DNA from: Saprospiraceae bacterium
GTDB lineage: Bacteria; Bacteroidota; Bacteroidia; Chitinophagales; Saprospiraceae
Direction: 5' to 3'
Assembly (NCBI GenBank): GCA_028280415.1
Contig: JANQLV010000053.1
Coordinates: 1-64,000 of the forward strand
DNA: 64,000 nt
Shown: positions 26,813 through 35,523 of the stretch, one piece after another
Layout: every line of letters starts with the position of its first letter
Position numbering within the stretch: the stretch's first letter is position 1
Program-made: the position numbers and the translations under genes
Notes under the pieces: model-generated
What the model was told of the DNA's origin: nothing
Databases searched by the model: none
The model's input: the letters and a program-made list of their open reading frames with translations, nothing else

Positions 26813-29800
26813 ATGTTAACGAGGCTATTGACCACACTGTCAATCTTGTGTCTGTTCTTCGCCTGGAGTAATGCTCAGTCGAGTATTAGCGGAATCGTCA
26901 AAGACAAGACCAACGGAGAAATACTTACGGGAACGTATATTATTGAAAAAGGAACTCAAAATGCTGTCACCTCTGATAGTGAAGGCAGGTTTACACTAAA
27001 TATAAAAACTCAAAAAACAGTTATACAGGTGGAATACCTGGGCTATCAGACCATAGAAGTAGATGTGGTTGCGGGTGATAATGTAGCGCTACTGCTTGTT
27101 CCTTCCGAAACAATCTTAAACGAAATAGTCGTTACAGCACTCGGGTTAAAAAGAGCTTCCAAAAAATTAGGTTACAATCTGCAACAGATCGAAGAAAAAG
27201 AATTAACCGAAGTCAAATCCGTTAATCTGGTACAAAGTCTGGCGGGAAAGGTAGCAGGGATCACCGTCAATCAGGGAGCAACAGGAATTGGTTCTACTTC
27301 GCAAATCACTATCCGGGGAGAAGCCTCTTTTACCAATAACAATCCACTATTCGTAGTCGATGGCACCCCGATTAATAATAGCAGTATTCTCAATTTCACC
27401 AACGAAGCTGCCGCTGGTTTCCAGGAAGTCGATTTCGGGAACGGCGCGATGGATGTTAATCTGGATGATGTAGAAAGTATTTCGGTTTTGAAAGGGCCAA
27501 GTGCTGCTGCCTTATACGGCACCAGAGCTTCCAATGGTGTCATTTTGATTAGTACAAAAAGCGGAAAAAATACTAAAGGAATTGGTATAAGTTTCAATTC
27601 CAGTCTCACGGTAGAAACTCCTTTTCGTTTACCTGAATTTCAAAACAGTTACGGTCAGGGAAATTCTGGTGCTTTTGAATTTGTCGATGGCCTCGGAGCT
27701 GGTACAAATGATAATATTACTTATTCCTGGGGACCGGCACTCGATCAAGGTCTTCTCATTCCTCAATTTGACAGTCCTGTAAACCTGGCCGATGGCCGGC
27801 AAGTCAGAGGTGGTGATGTAGCTGTACACGGCGGTGAAGCGATCAGCCCAACTCCCTTCGTTTCGCATCCGGACAACCTGAAGAACTTCTATCAAACGGG
27901 ATTTACACTTACCAATAATCTGGCGCTCTCCGGAGGGTTTAATAATGGACATTATCGCGTATCTTTTACGGATTTACAAAATGAATCCATCATTCCGGGG
28001 GTTAATCTGGATCGACGCACCGTCAGTACAAGACTGGGTTTTGAACCGATTCGAGGGCTCGAAATCAATACCTCATTCAGTTATATTAATACACAGAGCG
28101 ATAATCGGCCAGCCGGAGGTTATGGTTCTGAAAACATCAATTACTCCCTGGTCGCTTGGGGGCCGCGATCTCTGGATACAGAAATACTTAAGGATTACTG
28201 GCAACCCGGTTTGGAAGGTCTTCAGCAATATTCCTTTAACTATACTTTTTTCGATAATCCTTATTTCATTTTAAAAGAAAACAGAAACGGCTTCGATCGC
28301 GATCGCTTGTTTGGAAATATCTCGGCCCGTTTTCAAATCAATGAAAACTGGAGCGTAAAAGCAGGGACAGGTCTGGACCTCTCGAATGAAGACCGTACTT
28401 TTTTAAGAAACTTTAGTTCGAATCGTTTCCGCAATGGAGCCTACGCCGAGCATGACGTTCACTATCGTGAGCAAAACACCGATTTCTCGGTTAACTATCA
28501 AAAAAGCTGGACAAAGTTTGGCCTGGATATTCTGGTAGGAGCTAACCGGCTGGATCAATGGGCCGCTTCTGATCAACTGCAAACTGTTGCGCTCGCTCAG
28601 CCCGGAATTTTTTCTCTTTCCAACGCTGCTGCTCCAATTGAAGCCTTTTCATTTGATAGCCGTAAAAGAATTAATAGCTTATTCGCCGTTGCAAAGTTTG
28701 ATTATGACAACTGGCTATTCTTTGAATTAACCGGACGAAATGATTGGTCAAGTGCTTTGGCGACACCTTCTTCGGCTGATGGCACTTCTTTTTTCTATCC
28801 ATCGATTTCGACTAGCTTTATCCTTTCGGAAATTACCCCACTCCCGGAGGTCATTTCATTTGCCAGACTCCGTGCAAGTTGGGCAGCCGTCGGAAATGAT
28901 ACCGAGCCTTATCAAACCAGCGGTGTTTTTGTAGCTCAAACCCCGTTTAATACTCAGCCTACCTTTAGCGCTCAGGATTTAATCGCTAATAATAATCTAT
29001 TGCCCGAAAGGACAACAGCTATTGAATTGGGCGGAGATATCCGTTTCTGGGATGATCGCCTGCGTTTTGATTTTGCTTATTATAATGCACTTACCAAAAA
29101 TCAGATCATCGCCTTGCCGGTAGCCATTTCTTCCGGATACAACCAACGGGTAATCAACGGAGGGCAGGTGCGCTCTCAGGGTATTGAAGTAATTGCCGGC
29201 TTTTCGCCAGTTATCAATGGAAACTTCAAATGGAATACTAATTTCAACTTTAGCAGAAACCGTACTATCGCAGAAGACTTACCCGATGAGATAGAGGGCC
29301 GGTTGACCCTCGCTTATTCCAGAGTATACGATAATGTCAATCAAACCGTTTGGCTTCAGGTTGAAGAAGGTGGTCGTATTGGCGATCTATATGGAACAGG
29401 TTATTTAAAAAATGAAAACGGAGATTTTGTAATCGATCAAAATGGCCAGTATATCGTCGATAATACACTGATCAAACTGGGCAATTATAATCCGGATTTC
29501 ATCTTGGGCTGGAGCAATAGTTTTGCTTATAAAAATTGGGATATGAGTTTTCTTTTTGACTGGCGCTATGGCGGTGTGCTCGTTTCCAGAACACAGGCAC
29601 TGGCCGGAGTGGGTGGCCAGTTGATAGAAACCGAGTACCGCCCCGAGACCGGTATTATAGCAGAGGGTGTTGTAAACACCGGAACGGAAGAAAATCCGGT
29701 TTGGGAAACCAATACTACTGCTGTAAACCCCGAAACTTATTATCGCCAGTTTTACGATAGAAACCATGAAGAGAATAATACACACGATGCGAGTTATATC

Positions 29801-30034
29801 AAGCTAAGAGAGTTTTCACTGGCTTATACCTTCAAAGGCGTACAGGGGTTTTTCACAAATGGCCGAAGTTTAAGGCTCTCCCTGATTGGCAGGAATCTGT
29901 TTGCCATCACGGATGTTCCGCATATTGATCCGGAGCAGCTCGCAGTTCAGGGAACTACTTTTGTAAATGGTGTGGAAGACATGTCTTATGCAACTTCCAG
30001 AAGCATCGGATTAAAAATCGGACTTCAGTTTTAA
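26813..30034 (+). CDS. SusC/RagA-family TonB-linked outer-membrane protein
   Basis: The 1073 residues from ATG 26813 give a proper signal peptide (MLTRLLTTLSILCLFFAWSN AQ). An upstream in-frame TTG at 26702 would bury it, so I reject that start. A carboxypeptidase-like domain follows (SSISGIVKDKTNGEILTGTY). The SusC plug has NLVQSLAGKVAGITVNQGAT and NNPLFVVDGTPINN. The barrel ends in SIGLKIGLQF. With the SusD lipoprotein 11 bases downstream it forms an outer-membrane uptake complex, energised by TonB. Substrate is unknown: no glycoside hydrolase or peptidase lies in the cluster. Confidence 0.93.
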   Translation: MLTRLLTTLSILCLFFAWSNAQSSISGIVKDKTNGEILTGTYIIEKGTQNAVTSDSEGRFTLNIKTQKTVIQVEYLGYQTIEVDVVAGDNVALLLVPSETILNEIVVTALGLKRASKKLGYNLQQIEEKELTEVKSVNLVQSLAGKVAGITVNQGATGIGSTSQITIRGEASFTNNNPLFVVDGTPINNSSILNFTNEAAAGFQEVDFGNGAMDVNLDDVESISVLKGPSAAALYGTRASNGVILISTKSGKNTKGIGISFNSSLTVETPFRLPEFQNSYGQGNSGAFEFVDGLGAGTNDNITYSWGPALDQGLLIPQFDSPVNLADGRQVRGGDVAVHGGEAISPTPFVSHPDNLKNFYQTGFTLTNNLALSGGFNNGHYRVSFTDLQNESIIPGVNLDRRTVSTRLGFEPIRGLEINTSFSYINTQSDNRPAGGYGSENINYSLVAWGPRSLDTEILKDYWQPGLEGLQQYSFNYTFFDNPYFILKENRNGFDRDRLFGNISARFQINENWSVKAGTGLDLSNEDRTFLRNFSSNRFRNGAYAEHDVHYREQNTDFSVNYQKSWTKFGLDILVGANRLDQWAASDQLQTVALAQPGIFSLSNAAAPIEAFSFDSRKRINSLFAVAKFDYDNWLFFELTGRNDWSSALATPSSADGTSFFYPSISTSFILSEITPLPEVISFARLRASWAAVGNDTEPYQTSGVFVAQTPFNTQPTFSAQDLIANNNLLPERTTAIELGGDIRFWDDRLRFDFAYYNALTKNQIIALPVAISSGYNQRVINGGQVRSQGIEVIAGFSPVINGNFKWNTNFNFSRNRTIAEDLPDEIEGRLTLAYSRVYDNVNQTVWLQVEEGGRIGDLYGTGYLKNENGDFVIDQNGQYIVDNTLIKLGNYNPDFILGWSNSFAYKNWDMSFLFDWRYGGVLVSRTQALAGVGGQLIETEYRPETGIIAEGVVNTGTEENPVWETNTTAVNPETYYRQFYDRNHEENNTHDASYIKLREFSLAYTFKGVQGFFTNGRSLRLSLIGRNLFAITDVPHIDPEQLAVQGTTFVNGVEDMSYATSRSIGLKIGLQF

Positions 30035-30045
30035 AATCATAAAAA

Positions 30046-31476
30046 ATGAAATACTTAACCTATCTATCACTCTTTCTTTTTCTCTCTTCCTGTACGCAGG
30101 ATTTCGAAGAAATAAACACCAATCCCAATTCCCCGGTACAAGTACAACCCAGTTTGTTGCTACGACAGGTTATTTATGACTACGGAGATGAATTAGCTTA
30201 TGAAGGCTTTGTCGCCGGGAACTTATTGGGTCAATACTTCACTGCCATTGACTTTAATCTGTTTGACCGGCATAGTCTCACCGAGCCACAATTCGGGGGT
30301 AATCCCTGGCCCACGATTTTCAAAAATCTTCGGGATAATGAAATCATTCTCGAACAGGCACGTAAGAATGAAGCATTAGCAGTTTATGAAGGTCCATCTT
30401 TAATTTTAAAAGCCTATATGACTGCTGCCCTGACCGATCTCTATGGAGATGTTCCATATACGGAGGCGCTTCAAGGGGCTAATGGTAATGTAACGCCTGC
30501 TTACGACGAACAATCGGCTATATATACAAGCGATGGAGGTATTTTAGATAATCTGGAAACGGCCATTGATTTACTGGAGAACTATTCAGGAACCGGCGTA
30601 CTGGAAGGAGATATTATATTCAATGGCGATTTGACCAGCTGGGTAAAATTTGCCAACTCCTTGCGAATTAAAGCATTAATGCGTATTGCCGATCGGCTTG
30701 ATGTGGCGGCCGATTTACAAGAGATTTTCAATAGTGGAAACTATATTAATCAAAACCATGAAAACGCAATTTTTGGATTTGCAGACAATCAGCCAAATAA
30801 TTTTAGAATGGCTAATCTCAGGGCAGGAGATTTTAATCTTTTCATTCTGTCTGAAACGGCCGAAGAAATTTTACAGGATCTTAATGATCCCCGTTTGGAA
30901 CTTTTCTACCGGCCGGCAGCCAATACCGGTATCTATAAAGGATTATTGAACGGGCCAGATGCTTCGCAAACTTCTATTTCAGTAGCGGATTTTTCCTTGA
31001 CGGGAAGAATATTCCGGGAAGAACCCGGTGATCTGAATGCCAATTTCATCACGGCCTGGGAAACCAGGTTTTTTCTGGCCGAAGCCGCAGAAAAAGGTTT
31101 AATCAATGCTGATGCCCAAGCTTTATATGAAGATGCTGTCAAACTGGCTTTCGAATACTGGAGTGTTGAAATCCCCCTAAATTATCTCACTGACGGTAAT
31201 GCTGCCTATGGTCAAAACGGGCAAAACAAAATTGAACAAATCATTAGCCAGAAATGGATTGCCAATATTATCAATGGTTATGAAGGGTGGATCGATTATC
31301 GCAGAACCGGTTTCCCTCGACTAAAAACGATCTCGGCAAGCTTAAACAACAACCTGATCCCCGTAAGGCTGCCCTACCCTACAGATGAAGATGCACTCAA
31401 TAACGAAAACTTTGAAGCCGCTACCTCCGCAAATGGCAATAGTATTAATGCCAGGGTTTGGTGGGATATAGATTAG
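30046..31476 (+). CDS. SusD/RagB-family outer-membrane lipoprotein
   Basis: 476 residues with lipobox FLFLSSC followed by TQDFEEINTNPNSPVQVQPS. This opening is typical of the SusD-like_2 subgroup of nutrient-binding lipoproteins. Helical TPR-like core segments include AYMTAALTDLYGDVPYTEAL and NSLRIKALMRIADRLD. The C-terminus RLPYPTDEDALNN ... ARVWWDID is also usual. It acts as the lid of the SusC channel. It is tightly linked to SusC (11-base gap) and is followed 32 bases later by a sodium:solute symporter. Confidence 0.92.
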   Translation: MKYLTYLSLFLFLSSCTQDFEEINTNPNSPVQVQPSLLLRQVIYDYGDELAYEGFVAGNLLGQYFTAIDFNLFDRHSLTEPQFGGNPWPTIFKNLRDNEIILEQARKNEALAVYEGPSLILKAYMTAALTDLYGDVPYTEALQGANGNVTPAYDEQSAIYTSDGGILDNLETAIDLLENYSGTGVLEGDIIFNGDLTSWVKFANSLRIKALMRIADRLDVAADLQEIFNSGNYINQNHENAIFGFADNQPNNFRMANLRAGDFNLFILSETAEEILQDLNDPRLELFYRPAANTGIYKGLLNGPDASQTSISVADFSLTGRIFREEPGDLNANFITAWETRFFLAEAAEKGLINADAQALYEDAVKLAFEYWSVEIPLNYLTDGNAAYGQNGQNKIEQIISQKWIANIINGYEGWIDYRRTGFPRLKTISASLNNNLIPVRLPYPTDEDALNNENFEAATSANGNSINARVWWDID

Positions 31477-31508
31477 ATACGGATATATCGATACGTGAAT
31501 TATAAAAA

Positions 31509-32867
31509 ATGAATTTCGCCCTCATCAGTTATCAATGGTTTTTATTACTCGGATTCGGATTGCTTTTTCTGGCTATGGGGCCCTATGCGAAAACGGTAAA
31601 AACATTTTTTGAAGCACAAACTGACACCGGTAAAAAACCCAGTTTAATCGTACTCACCAGTAGTTTGGTCATCTCCTGGATTTTCGCCAAATCAATTACC
31701 AATGCTGCTGATTTGAGTATGGCTTTCGGTTTTGTTGGTGGTGTCGCTTATGCACTTTATTACGGATCGTTTATCGTAGCCGGGATCGTCATCTATCAAT
31801 TGAGGACACAAGGAGGCTTTCAAAGTTTGCATCATTTTTTAAACCATAAATACGGCAAAGCAGCAGTCTATCTGTTTTCTGCTCTAATCGGATTTCGATT
31901 ATTTAACGAGGTCTGGTCCAATACAATGGTCATTGGAAATTATTTTGGTGAACCCGGAAGCAGTTCCTATTATTCCGCAATTATTGTTTTTACCGGCCTG
32001 ACTTTATTATACACCCTGAAAGGCGGAATGGGGAGTTCTATTCTGACAGATGCTATACAAATGATATTCTTTGGTATACTGATTTTTATTATCCTTGGTA
32101 TCATTCTGCCTCAAAGCGAGCATTCCCTTTCCGAGTATTTCAAGTCCGGTGAATGGACAATGGTAACAGGTATGAATCTTTTTTTTGTAGCCTTGATTCA
32201 AATTTTCAGTTATCCTTTTCACGATGCAGTACTTACCGATCGCGGTTTTTTGAGCGATCCCCAAACTACCTTAAAAAGTTTTTTGTGGGCCGGATTAATT
32301 GGCTTCATCTGTATAGTACTTTTTAGTTTTGTTGGTATTCATGCTCAATTTTTGGGTATTGCGAAGGATGCCGCAATTGGTGTAAGCGAAGCCCTGGGAG
32401 CAGGATTAATGTTACTGATGAATTTTATTATGATCACTTCCGCTGCATCTACTCTGGATTCTGCTTTTACTTCCGGGTCAAAGCTTTTTGTAAAGGACCT
32501 GATCTTTTTTAAAAATATAACGGTAAGAAAAGGTCGCCTGGTCATGATTGCTTTTGCTATTTTGGGTACAATCCCGATTTTTCTCAATCCGACAATTTTG
32601 TCTGCAACAACTATCAGTGGTACTATGGTCCTCGGGCTTGCCCCCGTTTTTTTGTTATGGAAAAGAAAGGCAGGCCCCTGGGCATTCCATCTAGCAATAG
32701 CTACCGGTATTTTTGTCGGAATTTTATTAGCAAGCAAAGCATGGCCGGCATCATTAACCTTTTTTGAAGGTAAATACGCTGATTTATTATCCGGAAATAT
32801 TGTCGGAACCATTCTGGCATTTTTATTTTTCTTCTTAGCTTCAATAAAAAAAAATGAAAAAGCTTAA
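31509..32867 (+). CDS. Sodium:solute symporter family protein
   Basis: 452 residues with about thirteen membrane helices. It begins with the N-terminal helix QWFLLLGFGLLFLAMGPYAK. Features of the SSS fold include VISWIFAKSITNAADLSMAF and TLKGGMGSSILTDAIQM, a region often matching the second half of the SSS signature. It would move a small solute with Na+ across the inner membrane, so it is the likely inner-membrane step for whatever SusC/SusD imports. The metallophosphoesterase gene begins 14 bases before its stop, which implies translational coupling. Confidence 0.82.
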   Translation: MNFALISYQWFLLLGFGLLFLAMGPYAKTVKTFFEAQTDTGKKPSLIVLTSSLVISWIFAKSITNAADLSMAFGFVGGVAYALYYGSFIVAGIVIYQLRTQGGFQSLHHFLNHKYGKAAVYLFSALIGFRLFNEVWSNTMVIGNYFGEPGSSSYYSAIIVFTGLTLLYTLKGGMGSSILTDAIQMIFFGILIFIILGIILPQSEHSLSEYFKSGEWTMVTGMNLFFVALIQIFSYPFHDAVLTDRGFLSDPQTTLKSFLWAGLIGFICIVLFSFVGIHAQFLGIAKDAAIGVSEALGAGLMLLMNFIMITSAASTLDSAFTSGSKLFVKDLIFFKNITVRKGRLVMIAFAILGTIPIFLNPTILSATTISGTMVLGLAPVFLLWKRKAGPWAFHLAIATGIFVGILLASKAWPASLTFFEGKYADLLSGNIVGTILAFLFFFLASIKKNEKA

Positions 32868-33678
32868 TCTTGGAAAACTAAACGGCCCCTTGCTGGTATT
32901 TGGCGGCATTTACAGCAATTTACAGGCACTGGAAGCCCTGGTAAAAATTGCAGATCAAAAAAATATCCCTGCTTCAAATATTATTTGCACAGGTGATATC
33001 GTCGCTTATTGCGCACAACCGGAAGCCTGTGTGCAAATGATCAGAGTTTTAGGGATTCATTCCATAGCCGGAAATGTAGAAATACAAATAAGTACCGGAC
33101 AAGAGGATTGTGCCTGCGATTTTGTAAACGGAGGCAGATGTGACACTTTTTCCAAACAGTGGTATCCCTTTGCTAAAAATGCGCTGAGTAAATCCTCTAT
33201 AGATTGGATGGCCAGGCTTCCGGAGTTTTTAGAATTTGAATATGCTAAGCGAAAAATAGCCGTTGTACACGGTTCTTATCACCATACTTCAGAATTCATT
33301 TTCGAATCAACTGAATGGGCAGTTAAGCAAAAGAATTTTGACGATCTACAATGTGAAGTCATCCTGGCAGGGCATTGCGGACTTCCTTTTTCACAATCCG
33401 AAAAGGGGAAATTATGGCTTAATTCCGGCGTCATTGGTATGCCTGCCAACGATGGTACTCCCAAAGTCTGGTATATGATCCTTGACGATCAAAATGAGAT
33501 GCTCTCTTACCAGCACCTCCCGCTGGATTATGATCATCAGGAAGCAAACAGGCAAATGATCGCCAAAGATTTAACTCCGGCATACGCTGAAACCTTGCTT
33601 AGTGGAATCTGGGACAATTGCGAAATACTCCCGCCAGCAGAAACGGCTGCACAAGGAAATGCTTTGCATTTTTTGTAA
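32854..33678 (+). CDS. Metallophosphoesterase-fold protein with altered metal ligands
   Basis: 274 residues aligned by eye to calcineurin-like phosphoesterases of the YfcE/MJ0936 type. The canonical DxH is replaced by GGIYSNLQALEAL, GNH by GNVE, and GHxH by GHCG. GDIVAY and VVHGS are retained. A Cys-rich insertion (EDCACDFVNGGRC) follows GNVE. I recall a subfamily with GG-x-YSN and such cysteines, so this is probably a conserved variant, not decay. Catalysis, if any, would use a different metal set. It overlaps the symporter gene by 14 bases, linking it to transport of the unknown solute. Confidence 0.7.
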   Translation: MKKLNLGKLNGPLLVFGGIYSNLQALEALVKIADQKNIPASNIICTGDIVAYCAQPEACVQMIRVLGIHSIAGNVEIQISTGQEDCACDFVNGGRCDTFSKQWYPFAKNALSKSSIDWMARLPEFLEFEYAKRKIAVVHGSYHHTSEFIFESTEWAVKQKNFDDLQCEVILAGHCGLPFSQSEKGKLWLNSGVIGMPANDGTPKVWYMILDDQNEMLSYQHLPLDYDHQEANRQMIAKDLTPAYAETLLSGIWDNCEILPPAETAAQGNALHFL

Positions 33679-33700
33679 GGCTTCACGATTAAAAGCCTTA
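33676..33700 (+). terminator. Weak hairpin at the end of the SusCD-symporter operon
   Basis: TAAGGCTT pairs perfectly with AAGCCTTA; the stem includes the stop codon. No T-run follows immediately, so termination strength is doubtful. The rest of the gap to 33990 is AT-rich with no gene I can support. Confidence 0.4.
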
Positions 33701-33989
33701 TGCTGTTCCACATTTTTATTTTATACATCAAGCATTTAATAAAATGTTCCTGATTTATCCTATAGTTAACATTACTATCAGTCAATTAAGCCTCTTTGTC
33801 AGACAAAGCTTTAGTAAACTTACAAAATCAATCTTTCAATAATCTGATTATCAACACCTTGCACACATTAATCTCATTAGAAAAAGAATAAGGATAAGCA
33901 TTTATTCAGTATTTGCAATTTTCATAAACTTATTAAAAAAATATACTACATCCTTATTCAATAGCGAAAACCTTCGTTATTTTCGAGCA

Positions 33990-34406
33990 ATGAAAAATAT
34001 ACTAATTCTTTGTACTGGTAACTCCTGCCGAAGCCAAATGGCACATGGTTATTTGCAAGACCTGGCTGGAGATAAAATAAACGTCTATAGTGCAGGGATT
34101 GAAACCCACGGTGTCAATCCAAATGCTATTGCGATTATGCAGAAAGACGGAATCGACATCAGTCATCACAGCTCCAATCACCTCAGCGAATATGAGCATC
34201 TGGCGATGGATTATGTCATAACAGTATGTGACAATGCCAAAGAAGTTTGCCCGGTTTTTCCGGGAGGCACCTACCTTTTTCACCAAAATTTTCCCGACCC
34301 GGCAAAGGCTACCGGCAGCCCGGCTGAAATCGAACAAGAATTCGAAATAGTAAGAGATCAGATCAAACATTGGATAAATGCCTTCGTTCGAGCATATATT
34401 ATCTGA
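33990..34406 (+). CDS. arsC: Arsenate reductase (thioredoxin-coupled) of the LMW phosphatase family
   Basis: 138 residues with the phosphatase P-loop C8TGNSCRS. The redox pair C80/C87 (VCDNAKEVCP) and the general-acid loop FPDP (Asp103) are present. This combination separates thioredoxin-dependent ArsC from ordinary tyrosine phosphatases. It reduces arsenate to arsenite through a C8-C80-C87 disulfide relay. No arsR or arsenite pump is visible in the window. It stands alone 311 bases downstream of the SusCD operon and converges with an oxidoreductase gene. Confidence 0.85.
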   Translation: MKNILILCTGNSCRSQMAHGYLQDLAGDKINVYSAGIETHGVNPNAIAIMQKDGIDISHHSSNHLSEYEHLAMDYVITVCDNAKEVCPVFPGGTYLFHQNFPDPAKATGSPAEIEQEFEIVRDQIKHWINAFVRAYII

Positions 34407-34438
34407 TGCTTCCAGGCGGATCAAGGCCGGGGTATAAT

Positions 34439-35425
34439 TTAAGGGATTAAAACAACATTTCCTTTCTTACGACCTGTATCTACATACTGATGTGCTTCCA
34501 CGGCCTGTTCCAGAGAAAAACTTCGATCAACAAGTGTAATCAGTTGCCCCGTTTCAAAGAGTTCTTTTAAGTCTGCCAGCAGGGCACGCAGTTCTGAAAC
34601 TGGCTTCAATCCGGTTGCTGCAAACTTTGCTTTTTTAGTTCCACTTAATGAAGTCCATAACATTTGAAACAGTAAAGGAATGCCAAGCACTGGAGAAAGA
34701 TAAATTCCATCTTTAGTCAAAATGTTTTTACATGCAGAAAAAGAAGATTTTCCGATAGTATCATAGATAATATCATATTGCTTCCCTGCTTTTGTAAAAT
34801 CGGTGGTTTCATAATCAATAACATGATCAGCTCCCAGTTTTCTTACCAGTTCCATATTTTTCGCGCTGCAAACCCCTGTCACTTCCGCTCCAAAATAACC
34901 GGCAAGCTGAACGGCTGCCGTTCCCAAAGCACCGGATGCTCCGTTAATCAATACTTTTTGACCTTCTTTTACTTTAGCTATTTCCCGAAGAAAATTGTAT
35001 GAGGTCAATGCTCCGTCACAGATAGGAGCGGCTTCTTCAAAACTGATTTTGGGTGGCTTTTTCATGATTACACCATATTCGGGCACACAAACATATTCAG
35101 CATTGGCACTAAAGTTCAAAGTCGTTTCACCAAAAACTTCATCTCCCGTTTTAAACTTTTTTACAGCTGTACCAACAGCCTCAACCTTCCCGGCAAATCC
35201 CGTCCCGGTAATAGGGTTTTTAGGTCTAAAAAAGCCGAGAAACAGGCGTGAGAAAAAAGGTGTACCTTTCCGCATGAAAGTATCCGCTGCGGTTACAGGT
35301 GTAGCGTATATTTTGACTAATATTTCGTCTGATTGAGGAATTGGTTTTGCCACTTCCTGTAGTTGAAGGTAATCGGGTGAACCATACTTCGTACATACGA
35401 CGGCTTTCATTTTTGATGCACTCAT
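34439..35425 (-). CDS. MDR-superfamily NAD(P)H oxidoreductase (quinone-reductase-like)
   Basis: 328 residues (MKAVVCTKYGSPDYLQLQEV from Met6). A GroES-like N-terminal half is followed by a Rossmann domain with the nucleotide loop NGASGALGTAAVQLAGYFGA. Structural zinc cysteines are absent, as in zeta-crystallin/quinone oxidoreductases. It likely reduces enones or quinones with NADPH. The start may be Met1 (MSASK) or Met6. It converges on arsC across a 32-base gap and lies downstream of the cyclase-AraC gene in the opposite order, with no evidence of an operon. Confidence 0.85.
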   Translation of the reverse strand: MSASKMKAVVCTKYGSPDYLQLQEVAKPIPQSDEILVKIYATPVTAADTFMRKGTPFFSRLFLGFFRPKNPITGTGFAGKVEAVGTAVKKFKTGDEVFGETTLNFSANAEYVCVPEYGVIMKKPPKISFEEAAPICDGALTSYNFLREIAKVKEGQKVLINGASGALGTAAVQLAGYFGAEVTGVCSAKNMELVRKLGADHVIDYETTDFTKAGKQYDIIYDTIGKSSFSACKNILTKDGIYLSPVLGIPLLFQMLWTSLSGTKKAKFAATGLKPVSELRALLADLKELFETGQLITLVDRSFSLEQAVEAHQYVDTGRKKGNVVLIP

Positions 35426-35523
35426 TTCATTTGTTTTTGATTAAAAAATAGTGATGTCCACATTTTATACTACAAAGAAAGGTGCAATCAGCATCTCAAT
35501 CGTTCTGGTTTTGAAATCCGAAC

